Positions 38,028-50,500 of a stretch of 64,000 nucleotides of DNA are shown piece by piece. The position numbers and the translations under genes were made by a program. Under the pieces are notes generated by a model. The model worked only from the letters and a program-made list of their open reading frames with translations. It did not search any database and was not told the origin of the DNA. Source of the stretch: Blasia pusilla (taxonomy: Eukaryota; Marchantiophyta; Marchantiopsida; Blasiales); NCBI GenBank assembly GCA_050084515.1, contig CM114271.1, positions 12,648,001 through 12,712,000 of the forward strand. The letters are read 5' to 3'. The stretch's first letter is position 1; each line of letters opens with the position of its first letter.

Positions 38028-39260
38028 ATGATACCAACATACATTAAAGAACTCCTTACATCTGATCCTCTCCAACTCCAACTTCTCTCAATTGTCGATT
38101 CGAGGACAAGCATTATACAAAAATACAATGGATTTCACAAAGGTTTATTCCGTCCAGCCTCTCTAATAGACTCTGCTCTTGTAGAGTGGAATACGAGTTT
38201 ACCAACTCAACCCACTATAGACTCTATTCAAGAAAATCTTGGCAACGTGCTTGCAACTAACTTAGCTATAAATGATTTATACAAAGACTATAAATGCTTG
38301 TTGGAACTTCCGAACCCATCTTTGGTTTTATAGTACTTCCAAGAAACTCAGTCTCCCCCATTCTCAAAAAAATCCAAGAGAAAGGTCAGGTAACTTATAA
38401 CATGTCCTTCAACCCCTATCATCCATAATTGAATGTGTTACAAGATGTAACATACTCTCTTCCCGTCCAACGTCGCCATACATATGATATCTTCAACAAC
38501 GGTAGTATCTTCCTTAAGAGACAGGAATTTTCCAGAGAATCATTCTTAACATACTCAAGTGGAAACTCCCTTGATAGTAAGCTCACAATTGAGACATGTA
38601 TCTTTCCTTTTCTTTTAGGTTACTTTGGTGGATCCATATCATTTTTGGACTATACGAGACAAAGGACAAAGTAACTCTTTAGTCCATTTTCCCTTTTCAA
38701 ACCATATCCACTAGTCATGCACCACATACGAAAGTCAAATTCCTTATGTTCATCCTCTCAGTCATTCATACTCAACAAAGATCTAGATAAGTTGAGAAGA
38801 AACAAGCCAAATTTACCTGAAGAAGACTTGTATCGCCACTCGTCTAAGCATTCTCTTAGTTGCTAAGTCGCTGGTACACTAGGATGGCATAGGAAAGACT
38901 TGAAAGACATTAAAGCCATGGTATAAAAGTGGGGTATGCCCCACTTTTTCTTAACACTCACATACAATGAAGTCTCTCCAACAAAATGGCCAGAGGTAGA
39001 CTCAATAGAAATGGTCTCACATACATTCAACCCTAACTTCACCTGGCACAATGGACGAGTTGAATGTGCATAGCTTTTCCATACTCGCCTTCACATATTC
39101 CTATCTCAGTTCATCTTCATTGGCCCACAAATACTTGGTAGAGTTCTCAATTACGTCCTAAGAACCTACACCTAATCTATGTGTAATCTCTATGTCAATA
39201 TCTGATTCGGATATTGACACCAAGACTGCACATTGTTTAGGACTAGATAGTTTGGATGAA
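38028..39260 (+). pseudogene. Helitron Rep (Helitron_like_N) region
   Basis: The frame 38,028-38,333 has DPLQLQLLSIVD, KYNGFHKGLF and SLIDSALVEWN, the segment preceding the Rep domain. Around 38,820-39,160 the + strand reads WGMPHFFLTLTYNEVSPTKWPEVD, then FNPNFTWHNGRVECA, LFHTRLHIF and ILGRVLNYVLR. This is the pattern of Helitron_like_N (GxPxFFLTLT..E....WPE, ...NP.FTW, ...LGxVxxY). The His-hydrophobic-His motif expected next is not readable, apparently lost to mutation near 39,180. Rep nicks and joins DNA at the transposon ends. This copy is inactive. Confidence 0.75.
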
Positions 39261-39959
39261 GTTAAGCTTAAGCTTATATATGGAGTTGTGCTTAATCGTT
39301 CTATATCATCTACATAAGCTTCTTCTCATGTCCATACAAATTCCAATCATATTCAGATCCCAATCCGTCAAGTACATAAACTCTAATCCATCAACATGCC
39401 GAACTACATCATATAAAGAATGCATCAGTACCATGGATTCACCTTATTGTAGTATATTGTAGTAGACCATAATTTTTAGAATCTATCATATTGACACATC
39501 ACTGGACCTATTATACTATTGTAAAAAGTGCCAAACACTCCGCTGCTACAAGAACCATAGGAGTTGATTTGGTAGGAAACATTATTTGCAAGACCTCTAA
39601 ACTCATTTGTTTTACTGAATTCCATCCACTTCACGAGTGGAATGAGTTCTTTTACAATCAAATTCTTCACCATGTGCCATTCAAGTCAGATAACGACCTT
39701 GTTTCCTCAAACTTACCCCGTTGGTAATATCTCCACGAGTGTCTTCTATGAGGTGTTATAACTAGTATAGAGTCAATTGATACACTTATAAACACACATG
39801 CCACTTTGAATCTATGGAGCTCAACACATACTTTTGAAATACTAACTAAGACCTATGATATTCTCAGACCCTTGCTCCAAGACAACCTATCTGAGATATG
39901 AGCAAAAATTTCACCTAACCCATCATCTCATGATATTATTAAAGACGATGCATCTGATT

Positions 39960-41180
39960 TTGATATGACCATCCTCAACAACGAGCAACTACAGTTTTTT
40001 CACAAACTCAAAATCAAATCATATGGCTTAGTTTTATTATAGGGCTCTCTAGGTACTGGCAAAACTTTCTTTATCAATTTTAAGTGTAAGTTTGGGAAAT
40101 CCTTAGGGTTACATGTCCTACTTGCAGCCACAATAGGAATTGCAGACGTTAGATTGCACCCAAAAGCCACTATTGTTCACCCATCTTTTTGCATTCCAAT
40201 ACGCGGGGAAGTTCCATACTTGCACGCAACCTCGGACGCTAGTATGAAACTTATGGAATGTAACGTAGTTATTATAGTTGAATATTCAATATTAACACCT
40301 CATATACTTCAAATTATACCCATGAGGCTAAATGAAATAACAACTTCTTCTACACGTGACCCATTTGGTGGACGTCTCGTAGTTTTGGCCGACAACATGT
40401 GTCACTTGCCACATGTTTGCAAGCATAAAACAGATAGCACATGCTCATCTTGTCACCTACTCTCTTTGCAACTCATCTGTTTGGCAGATAAATATGAGCT
40501 TCTAACATCTATGTGTCATTCTAGTGATATTCACTACTTAAACTTTATGAATACAGTCAAAAGTTGACTTCCTTATTTTCAAGAAATAGATTATTGCCTT
40601 GGCATATGCTTTGTCTTTAAGAATGATGCAATTGACTTCCTCATGGAAGACATAACTGTTATTTGTTCCCATCGCGAGGATGTGAAACTTTTCACCGATG
40701 CTCCTCATATTCATGAATTAGAAACATGGATACTTGACCTTGATTTTCATTAGTTACTTTTCTTTGCTATTGGTTAATGTTAGATGACATGCTGACATCT
40801 AACATTAACCTCAAGATTCAGGCCGCAAACGACTTTGAAAGTGTCATAAGAAATTTACATTATAGAGATACTATTTTTATATCTATATCTGTTAGAATTA
40901 CTACATCTACACGAATTGTATGAGTAACTAGGATCAATTTTCCACACTCGAGTATGGTTCTGACTTTATATATTACAAAAAATCATTCCTACTAATACTT
41001 GGTTATGCCATGACAAGTCATAAAAGCCAAGGCCTTACAGTAAAAGGAAAGTGCTTACTTGTTATTAAGTCTACTTTTGCACATGGTCTAGTTTATATTA
41101 TGCTTTTGTGTGCCCAATTTGGAGATCAGATCAGAATTCTTGGAAGTTTGCCTCCGTCTGACTTTTTCACGTTTGGACAA
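39960..41180 (+). pseudogene. Helitron Pif1-like helicase
   Basis: Superfamily 1B helicase motifs on the + strand: the ILNNEQLQFFHKL lead-in (near 39,970), Walker A GSLGTGKTFF (about 40,042-40,072), LLAATIGIAD, the degraded Walker B VVIIVEYS (near 40,270), DPFGGRLVVLAD...LP (near 40,360), FLMEDITVICSHREDVKLF (near 40,635), and the C-terminal LGYAMTSHKSQGLTVKG (about 41,001-41,050) with STFAHGLVYIML and IRILG. A stop precedes Walker A, and further stops and a 39-nt hairpin (40,772-40,810) break the middle. The helicase unwinds donor DNA during rolling-circle transposition. Confidence 0.85.
40772..40810. repeat. Perfect hairpin inside the helicase
   Basis: GGTTAATGTTAGATG and CATCTAACATTAACC form a perfect 15-bp stem around a 9-nt loop. 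It interrupts helicase coding similarity. Confidence 0.9.
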
Positions 41181-41307
41181 TCTTGAATATCCAACATGAT
41201 ATCTTCCACATTACTAACAGTTCAATTTCACAGTGGCATCTCATGATAATGCTTCAAGGATAAAGGGTAAGGAAAAAGCAGTTTAATCCTTCCAGCCACT
41301 CACCTAT

Positions 41308-42340
41308 ATGCAGCAAGTACAACACGCTCATTTCCGGAGTCTTACATCAACTCCATACGACTCACTACTTGCAGCTATGCCACCATCTTCACCAAATGCG
41401 TCCCATCCTCAGGTAACTTATATAGCTTCTAGTGCAATTTATTTCCCTCTTTGCTACTTGTTGCTTGCACTAACATCTTTACAGACCCCAGTAACCTACA
41501 TGGACTTCGCGAGTGTGTTCGTCAATGACATTCAGACAATGCCAGAGCCATATGCAGTGCGCCGCACTCACACATCCAAAAACCTGATGAGATTCTCTAA
41601 CAATCTCGGACTCTCTCCACCATTATGGGAGAACGGTATTAGTAGTCGTCAGATACAAGGAATCATAACAGAGGGCAAGTCATGGGATGAGAAATTTTGA
41701 CTTCACAACAAGGATGCTCCTACTACAGGTACTTCCCAGTACAGTCATCCACTTCATGTTCCTTATGATTTAATTTCTCTACTTCTGTTCTTGCTGTTTC
41801 TTACTCCTTCTATGCGAGTCTTCTGGTATTCAGAAAGAGGCGCTTCGCTACAAGAAGATCGAATTCAATGAGACAACACTCACGCACACTCAAGCAAACA
41901 TGCTTTTCTCTATATCTTCAGGAGGCATAAGATTAGACTAGCTCCGAACTCTCAGACATGAGTTCCATCTACCATTAACCATGATAATATATCTTACCTC
42001 ATCAAGGGCATCTCACCTCATAAATAGGATGAAACTTGCAAGTTCCAATTGGGAGCTTCCTGATTATACCCCACCAGGTTCTGAGGATGACACTCCCCAC
42101 CTGGTTCCTATCCTACTTGACTTTGACACTATCAGTGTCAAATCTGAACCCAACTCTTCCACCTCACCAATAGATCTTACTACTTATGAGCCTGCAACTC
42201 AGATTACTTCTCCAGAAAAATGCAAGTGTGCATAGTAGACTCAGATATTTCAGTCTTTTCCAGAATTATACTTTCAGCCTTTCAGTTTTTTAGTATTTGT
42301 TACTCATATTCTAATGTTGTATTTCTCATCCTTTTTTGCA
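41308..42340 (+). pseudogene. Intron-containing accessory gene of the Helitron, exons A-C
   Basis: After the helicase, protein-like exons alternate with short introns: exon A 41,308-41,412 (ends NASHPQ, donor GTAACT), intron to 41,484 (ends TTACAG), exon B 41,485-41,728 (TPVTYMDFASVFVNDIQ... SPPLWENGISSRQIQGI), intron to 41,833 (ends ATTCAG), exon C from 41,834 (ALRYKKIEFNETTLTHTQANML ... ASHLINRMKLASSNWELP). Exon C ends with an acidic, Ser/Pro-rich tail near 42,225. A frame change near 41,680 and a stop in exon C show decay. I do not recognise the family. It may be a captured host gene fragment or a standard second gene of this Helitron. Confidence 0.5.
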
Positions 42341-42759
42341 GGCACACTTCTTGAGTAGCACTTGTTACGACTTTTCCACCAAGTACCTACCACTTTTACA
42401 CCAGCACCAAGAACATCACAATGACCCTCGTACGCTTGTCATCCAAAGTGTTTGCAAGAACTGAACATGTGCCAGTTTTCTTCTTTTCAACTTGCTTTTT
42501 TTTAATATTGCATAATTTTTACTGCAATTCGTTGCACTTCTGATGTTCAATACAACTTCTATGGATTTTGAAACTCTTCTACACACTTTTCTGTTATTTC
42601 TTCACCTTTTTTGTATTATCTACTCACACTTTACAAGCATTGTTTTAAGTTTAATCAACTCTCCATTATTGTTTCTTACACAATGCACTTTATTTCCAAT
42701 CTCTCAAATTCTTTCCATTTCCACAGTACTCCTCCATACCATTCTAAAATTTTATCATA

Positions 42760-43187
42760 AGCATGTCCATGCAGATCAGGACAAGGATTTTGTGCCGCCG
42801 TCCTCCATTCAATCACCATATACATGGAGCTTCACGAGGTTCATAATTTAACCAGCGCCATAGTTGAACCACACTTGCATCAGTCTTCTCAAGACTCACA
42901 TGTACCACTTCACGTCTACACTAGGCTGCTTGAGAAACTAGACCAACTTCAGGACCATAACCATGCTATGAGTTCATATATCACAACGCTTACTTACTAA
43001 GTTCAAGAAGCTATTGCAAGGGTTGCGACAGCAGAATCAGCAATAGACACTTACAAGATCAACCTTTCAAGTGCTTCTGAATACTTCAAAGACTTTCTCA
43101 AGTGTAGTCCAGATCTTGTAGAAGGCAATCCAAAGTTAGAACTTGAGGCTCTCCTTATTCAGTCTCTATCGCGCACTTTCATTTGAT
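42760..43187 (+). pseudogene. Coiled-coil-like downstream exon of the accessory gene
   Basis: Following an acceptor-like CATGCAG near 42,774, one frame reads AIVEPHLHQSSQDSHVPLHV, YTRLLEKLDQLQDHNHAMSS, then VQEAIARVATAESAIDTYK, and SRTFI and a stop near 43,187. Only one stop (after TTLTY) interrupts about 110 codons. Regular Leu/Ala spacing suggests a helical, possibly coiled-coil segment. Function unknown; probably the same transcription unit as 41,308-42,340. Confidence 0.45.
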
Positions 43188-43199
43188 GTAGGTAGCTAC

Positions 43200-44300
43200 G
43201 CTACCAATTCATGTTCTATTTGCGCTTCTACATACATCATAGATATACGTCACTTCAACTATTTTCAAGTATACTCCTAGCCTACTACTTCACTATTACA
43301 GCAGACAACTTTATAGTATGTACACATATTGTACATGAATTTTGTTCATTATGTTTTCAGAGCACTATACCTTTTTCAACAAGCTTTTCATACAATGTCT
43401 CTTATATGTTTCATTATCTACTACATTCAGGAATGATTTCATTCCCTACTATTATACTTTACTTCTTACATTAAGTAATCCTTACTCCTAATTTTTCTTA
43501 TGTTATCGCTGTTTGAACTTTGCTGTCCATATTTTCCAACCTGATTATGCACACTTAACCCTGCACTTTGTACATTGCAAATTGATTTACATACTATGCA
43601 AATTGAACTTAGTCTTTTATCTTAGTGTCTTGGAGCTCATTGTCCATATCCCATGTGATGCAGGTTACAATGCATGTTTCCATTCCTACTTTACAACTTC
43701 CACATTCCAAAGAACCTGAACCTTGTCCACTTACTACTTTAATCTTTCTCTACAATATCACTTGCTGAATTACACCATACAAACCTCTCAACACTACCTA
43801 CATACTCTAGTGGTCTATAAGGAGCTATTCATCTCACTTCACAATCTTCATATCTTCCATGTCTTAGATTCCTTTTTCTATACACAATTACTTCATGAGT
43901 TTTATTATAAACCATTTCCCCCCTCTATCATATTTACATAGTTGTCGTTGTACACACATATTATATACAACCTTATAATCTTTATTTTTACTACAAACTA
44001 CACTTCAATGATCCCTTCGATATCACCTTCAAATTAACATTATCAACTTAGTATACGTGATTAACTGAAAATACCTTTCCGATTAGTTATATTTTATCTT
44101 GATCACCTTTTCACCGGCTTCAATTAATTTTATCCCACACAAAAAATATTTACAAACTCCATCAAAATTACCCACCAACAACTCAAATTCATCCACCTCC
44201 TTACTTTTCTAGTTCAAAACTATTTTCATATTTTCTCCCAACACAATCAAGTCCTTATTAAACAATTTATTACGAACCTACCATCTCTAGCCTTATGTCA
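43200..44300. other. Pyrimidine-rich, AT-rich intergenic stretch
   Basis: The + strand is rich in T and C, and frames of 60-90 codons are open by composition (for example 43,211-43,474). They are hydrophobic and match nothing known. I see no gene. Confidence 0.55.
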
Positions 44301-44329
44301 ATGTAGTGGCCGCACACTTGTTAGTAATG

Positions 44330-44585
44330 GGTGGACGGAATGAGGAAAAAAGACGAGTGTTTGTAGGGGCGTATTTGTAAGTCAATACACATTTCGGAAG
44401 GGTTTTAGGGGTCGGAGGTTTAGGGCTTGCTTGCAAATGCAAACCGAGCACAACAGTTTGCTGAGCAGCGGCAGGCTGGAGAGGAATTGAATGAGCAGGA
44501 AGGAGGAAAGAATACTCGCGAAGACGGAGAGAGAGAGGGAGAAGGGAATCGAATTTGAGTGCTAGAGGCCGTAGTGATTGTCGAG
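44330..44585 (+). promoter_or_regulatory. Promoter and 5' UTR region of NOP53
   Basis: This GC-richer segment precedes the NOP53 start codon. GGTTTAGGGC at 44,418-44,427 is a telomere-repeat-like (telo) box on the reverse strand, and GTTTTAGGGG lies just before it at 44,401-44,410. Telo boxes are common in plant promoters of ribosome and translation genes, which fits this gene. No convincing TATA box was found, and the start site is unknown. Confidence 0.4.
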
Positions 44586-47500
44586 ATGACGAAGAGGGCG
44601 AAAACGTCCAGGAAGGGGAAGAAACAATGGCGTGCGAATATCAGCACTGCGGAAACGGACGAGTTTTTAGCCAAACAAGCACTGGAGGATCGAAGCGGAG
44701 GGCCCGTCGAGTCGCTTCCCAGCGACTCGCTTTTCTTCGTGGATAAATCCAAAGGTAATTTGTCTATCTATTGTTTTCGCTTGCTGCCCTCTGAGAGTGG
44801 CACTGTTTCTGGGGTTTGGGGTTAAACGGGAGGGACTGCACATCAGAGCATAGCAGTTTCAACGTGAATTTCTCTGTGGAATTTTTGTACATTATAGTCT
44901 AAGCTTCGACCTTCTCTAAGACCTCGAATTGGGGTCGTTAGCTCGGTAGTTAGGGGTAGCTGCTTGGCTTTGATTGGCTGGTATCGATATATTTTATGAA
45001 TCTCCTGAGAAATTGGGGGCAGTTTCTGGTCAATACCAGAAGCAATTGTTCCTCAGTCATTCCTATGAATTTCATCAGTAGCATGGACTGTCATATTTAC
45101 AACTCCTTCTGGGACAAGATTTTATCTCCGGGGAGACGGCTTATCTCCATCATGTTTATCGATGTCTGAAATTGTTGGGATCAGACACAACCATCGAGAA
45201 GAAGACGAAGAAGCACCAGAGTAAGACACTGCATTTCGAAAGTATTTTGCAACGGAATTCGTTAATATCACCGTTACGGGCGGCTCTCAAGTCAAAACAT
45301 AAGCGGAAAGATCGCGATGTTGCCAAGCCTCCAAGGAAGGACAAGCCTGTACCTATGCCAGTTGCCAATTTGGTAGGTGGGAACCTGTCAACTTAATTTT
45401 CTGTTTTAAGTCCATACTTTTAGGATCCCCTGTCAAATGGAATGGGTTTGCTGGTCTTCCTCTCAGCATGCCTGCAAATCTGCTCTGGGTGATTTAGTGG
45501 ATCGAAAGTAAGTGTTCTAGACACTCCTGTATTGCTCCATTGCATGATAGATTGGATGGTGGCCCTTTGACAGGATAATACGGAAGTAGTGAAAGGTGTC
45601 AGTGACGCATGGGAGGATCAAGGTTTGCCTCTAGCTCTTTACCTTGCTGGACATCCAGGGTTTGGAAAACAATAGCTCAGTTTTCATCCTCATCTTCTTA
45701 CAGAACAAATGCAATGTATGTCCTTGATGAGATAAAAAAATTCCTTCTGCTTCAAGAGGATCATCAGAGTTCCTACTACACATCTTGACTGCATATCATT
45801 TTGTTACAGGTGACAAGATTGATAGCACAGAATTGGGCACATCAAATTCAAAGGTTTGTGTTCTACTAGAAAATATATCAGGATTATCATGGACTTTGTT
45901 AAAGTGCATTCCAAATCAATCTTGCGTTTTTATATCTATTTGCAATCATACCAACTGTAACAAGTGCTAGGTTGTTTATGTTTCAGCAGACTAGGAGTAA
46001 GAAGCATCCTGCCTCAAAGAGGGCCCGAGTGGAAGCTCCTGCAGTTGAAGTGGATGCAGCAGGGTGCTCATATAATCCAACATTTAATGACCATCAGGTA
46101 GGGAAAGGTCAGAAGATTTTGAACGTTAAGTCCATAGACGCTCAAAATGGAATGGCATTGTGTTTAGGCAGAATGAAAACCTTGAATTGATGACCACTCT
46201 GATTCTTTCCTCTCTCTGCCAGGAAGAATTTTTTTTTGGGTTGTTTTCAATGAAAGTGGGTTGCCATGGTAGTGAATGCCATGGAAACTATAAGTCATGG
46301 CTGGTATTCATGAAGTAGATTTGAAGAGCATCTTACCCAAATTATGGTGGGGCTAGAAGGTGAGACCCAACTATATCATATTATGTGTCATTTTTATGGA
46401 AACAGGAAGCTCTAGGGTTGGCAGTAGCTCATGAGATGGAGAAGGTGTTCAAGAAAGAATTGGAGCCTAGAGGGGTCCCGAGAAGTGTGGCTGGCTTACC
46501 AATTGATGAAGAGGAAGTAAGTAAAGCACAAGTTCTATCTATTTACATGTCAATGAGGTGTTTGTGTTTGTTCTTTCAGGCTCTCCATCACATTTGTCTT
46601 TCTGTTGCAGTTCCTTTGAGTGTGATGAGATAATATGTTTGTAATCCATGCTGGTGGAATTGCTGGCAAACCATCAATGGAACATGCAGGCATTCTTTCT
46701 TGATGTCGATACTAGGGAGGGAGATGATGAGGATGACGAGGAAGGATCTTCTGGAAATGCTGACGGGCAATCCTCAGGGTCCAGGTTGTTTCCAGATTCT
46801 CTTGCAACATAGATAAGAAATTTTAAACAAGAACTCCGTGAAGGTGTTCATCTGTAGACGTTTTCATTGTGGATGTCGAACTCACATATGGGAGAGATGT
46901 TGCTGTTTCATATCATTTATTTGTGTCCAGGGCATTTGGCCTGATTTTGATGTCATTGGGTTGGGATGTCTCTTCAGCAAGAAGGCCACTGGCAAAGCTT
47001 CAAGTAGGCTCTCAAGGTCAGACAATATGTAGATGAAACAAAGTTATTCTATTCTCGTGCAAATGTAATTACTCAAATGTATTCTTGTGGTGCAGGGCAG
47101 TGAAGCTGAAAAAGTTGACTCGCGCAGAGCTCAATAGGAAAGAGAGGAGACGGCAAAATTCTCGGGTGGAGAGTCAAAAGAAGAAACTTTTGAAACTCAA
47201 GAAAGATATTCTTAGGTAAGCTATTCGTTAACCTTTCCCTGAGATTTGCTCAAAATTTCTGCAGAGTGATCGTATGCCACATTGCTTGTGCAAATGTTCA
47301 GTTAGGTTGTCTCTTGCAGCCACCAATTTTTCTCTGAACTTAGACTTCATTAGGTGAAGTCTTCAGTGAGAAAAGATCCATGAGCATTGTATGATGTGTC
47401 ATTTCCATGTTTGAAACAGGTTACCAGAGATTGAAGAAGACATTGCTGCTGAAATTCAGGAGAAAGAAAAGCGTTATGCCCGCAAGACTATCTCTAGAGA

Positions 47501-50500
47501 AGAGAGGCGGGCGCAAGAGCCTCCACGTCTCGGAAAGTACAAGTGCGTCTCCTATGGTTTAGCTCACAAATAAAGCTCACATGCCTTTGTCTTCTCTTGT
47601 TCACTTTTTGGGACTATTCTGTAGGTTGTCGTAAGATCACCTACTTACTATTCATGAGTGGTGTGTACCAGGTTCACTCCAGAGCCTGTTCAGGTGCTCT
47701 TGACAGAGGAGGTGACTGGTTCCCTGAGACAAATAAAGGTGAGTAATTCCCCACTGGTTTTGTTTAGATGCAAGTATTGACAATTCTCTGAATTCACCCA
47801 CCCAAATTCTGTTATTTTGAAGCATTGAATGTTGTGGTTCTCCTCTTGGTGGTATTCCAATCAGTTTCTGTGCTTTGTGAACAGGGCTGCTACACTCTTG
47901 CAAGGGAGAGATTTAAAAGTTTTCAGCGACGGGGTATTCTGGAACCACGTGTGAAAGTCAGGTGAGATACAGATCCTGACAAAGCAGGATATGAAGCAAA
48001 TACACAGCTGGTGTTGGAGAGACTGTACTTTTAAGTAGTGCCTGTCATAGCCTTGCGACCATAGACCCCGTGCCCTGGTTGGGCGGTGCTTGAGACTGGG
48101 ATGGGTGTAAAGAGAGGAAGATGTGAGGAAGGTACCATATGAGAGGAGGGAGACACTCTCATATAGTGTGAGTGCTGACCAAACAACGTGTTTGTGCGGA
48201 GCTTCCAAGTGTCAACCAAGAAACTCTTCACCACAGTGAGCGCAGCGGTGCGGGGGGCGGCTGCTGTGTGCGTCTCACCGTGGGGATCGATCGAGAGCGC
48301 GCTCGCTTTCTTCATACACGAACGTCCTGACTGACAGAAGATTTTGGATCGGGGTCGAGATCTAGATACCGAAAGACAGAGAAGAGAGAAGAGAGAGACG
48401 CGAAGAATTAGGTGAAAGGGAAAAAAGTTTTCGAAGAGGGAGAGAAAGAGAGAGAGTAGACCTAAGTGGTGGAGGTGGAGGCGAGAGGGGAGAATGAAGG
48501 GGTAAGAGAGTGGAGTCGAGGAGGAAGAGGAGGAGGAGGAGGAACCATCTACTTTACCTGATTGGGATCCCCAATAGACATTACTTACCAGTGCAGCAGA
48601 TTTGGGCAATGAATCAAGGCTACTGAATGTGGTGAACAACTCTGGTGTTACCAGCTTAGCAATATCAGCATATGGTCTTGCTCTGCGTGTTGTGAGTTTT
48701 GTGCAGGAGACCAAGTAGTGACTAGAGGTTTCATCCCCATCGTCACACAAGGCGCAAGAGATTAGTTGTGTTCCCATCCTACTTTTCTTACGCGTCAAGG
48801 AGATGGCCCCTGTTAACTTGAACTTCAGCCGGGTTCCCAAGCTAGGGGTTCCCCACGAATAGTTCTTCAGTTCTGCCTTTTCAGGATACACCGTCAAGAG
48901 AGACTCTACTCATTAAGTAGTGCCTGTCGTAGCCTTGCGACCATAGACCCCGCGCCTTGGTTGGACAGTGCTTGAGACTGGGATGGGTGTAGAGAGAGAA
49001 GCAAGTGAAGAAGGTACTATATGAGAGGAGGGAGACACTCTCATATAGTGTGAGTGCTGACCAAACAACGTGTTTGTGCGGAGCTTCCAAGTGTCAACCA
49101 AGAAACTCTTCACCACACCATCTACTTTACCTGATTGGGATCCCCAGTAGACATTACTTACCAGTGCAGCAGATTTGGGCAATGCGAGAGAGAGACTGTA
49201 CTCATTAGGTAGTGCTTGTCGTAGCCCCTTGCGACCATAGACCCCGCGCCCTGGTTGGACGGTGCTTGAGACTGGGATGGGTGTAGAGAGAGAAGCAAGT
49301 GAAGAAGGTACCATATGAGAGGAGGGAGGCACTCTCATTTAGTGTGAGTGCTGACCGAACAATGTGTTTGTGCGGAGCTTCCAAGTGTCAACCATGAAAC
49401 TCTTCACCACACCATCTACTTTACCTGATTGGGATCCCCAATAGACATTATTTACCAGTGCAGCAGCTTTGGGCAATGAATCAAGGCTACTGAATGTGTT
49501 GAACAATTCTGGTGCTACCAGCTTAGCAATATCAGCATATGCTCTTGCTCTGTGAGTTGTGAATTTTGCGCAGGAGACCAAGTAATGACTAGAGGTTTCA
49601 TCCCCATCGTCACACACGGCGCAAGAGTTTAGTTGTGTTCCCATCCTGCATTTGTTATGGTTCAAGGGGATTGCTCCTGTTCTGAACTTGAACTTGAGCC
49701 GGGTTCCCAAGCAAGGGGTTCCCCGCAAATAGTTCTTCAGTTCTGCCTTCTCGGGATATACCGTCAAGAGAGAGAGGTCAGACATTTTCATGGTTTCCTC
49801 CATGCTGTTCTGCTGTGAGCGTTTGCCCTCTGCTTTGGTTATGGTATCCACGAATGCTTTCTCATTTCGCTCCCACAGTTCAGGCCCTGCTGGGAGCTTG
49901 GAAGCTTGCACAATCTCTTGAACCTTTTTCGTCCAAGATTTGGCCTGCTTTACGGGTCTTCTTTGGGTCCAGGTTTTCCCCATCACCTCTTTAGGATAGC
50001 GATGGGAGTCCATTGTCTCCAGCTGCCTCCGCCATTTCAACTTGGCAATGTCACGTCTATCCTCCAAGGGTTCCACACCTAGTTCTGATCTCACACCAAC
50101 TCGGAGTGTTCGTGATGAGGTTGACATCATACCCCGAAACGCCTTCAGCTGCACAGCTTCAAGCCTATCCCTTTTTTTGGTGTTGGCATCCCACACTGCT
50201 GCCCCGTATTCCAGCGAGGGACAAACGGTATGCAAAATGACAGAGCGCTTCACTTCTGATGTGATATCCCGGCAGTGTAGGAATCTGGACAGACCGTTCA
50301 CCTTCTTGTGGCCTTTCTCAGTAGTCTTCTTAATGTGTACATCCCACATGCAATCTTCCGAGAATTCTATGCCCAGATAGGTGTATGTAGCCACACGGGG
50401 GATCTCTTGTTCGCCCCAGTACCACTGTTGGTCTTGGTCCTCCTCCTTGCCATTGAAAATCATCACACCGCACCTCAGTACATTTGCCTCCATGCCCCAC

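Larger units (their letters stand above)
37700..43190 (+). mobile_element. Helitron, decayed, with an extra spliced gene region
   Basis: From left to right on the + strand come an N-terminal segment, a Rep-type domain, a Pif1-like helicase and a downstream region with intron signals and a different protein. Rep plus Pif1 helicase on one strand defines Helitrons, rolling-circle DNA transposons. In-frame stops and frameshifts run throughout. I could not place the ends (5' TC and 3' hairpin plus CTRR), so the limits are approximate. Confidence 0.7.

Noticed and set aside
43191-43205. Hairpin GGTAGC-TAC-GCTACC as the Helitron 3' end
   Set aside because: No CTRR follows within the next 15 bases, and the stem is short.
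44420-44752. 110-codon antisense frame over the first exon of NOP53
   Set aside because: Shadow of the NOP53 exon; no independent support.
48031-48897. 288-codon host protein
   Set aside because: It is made of a LINE 3' copy plus a 309-bp insertion, not a conserved gene.
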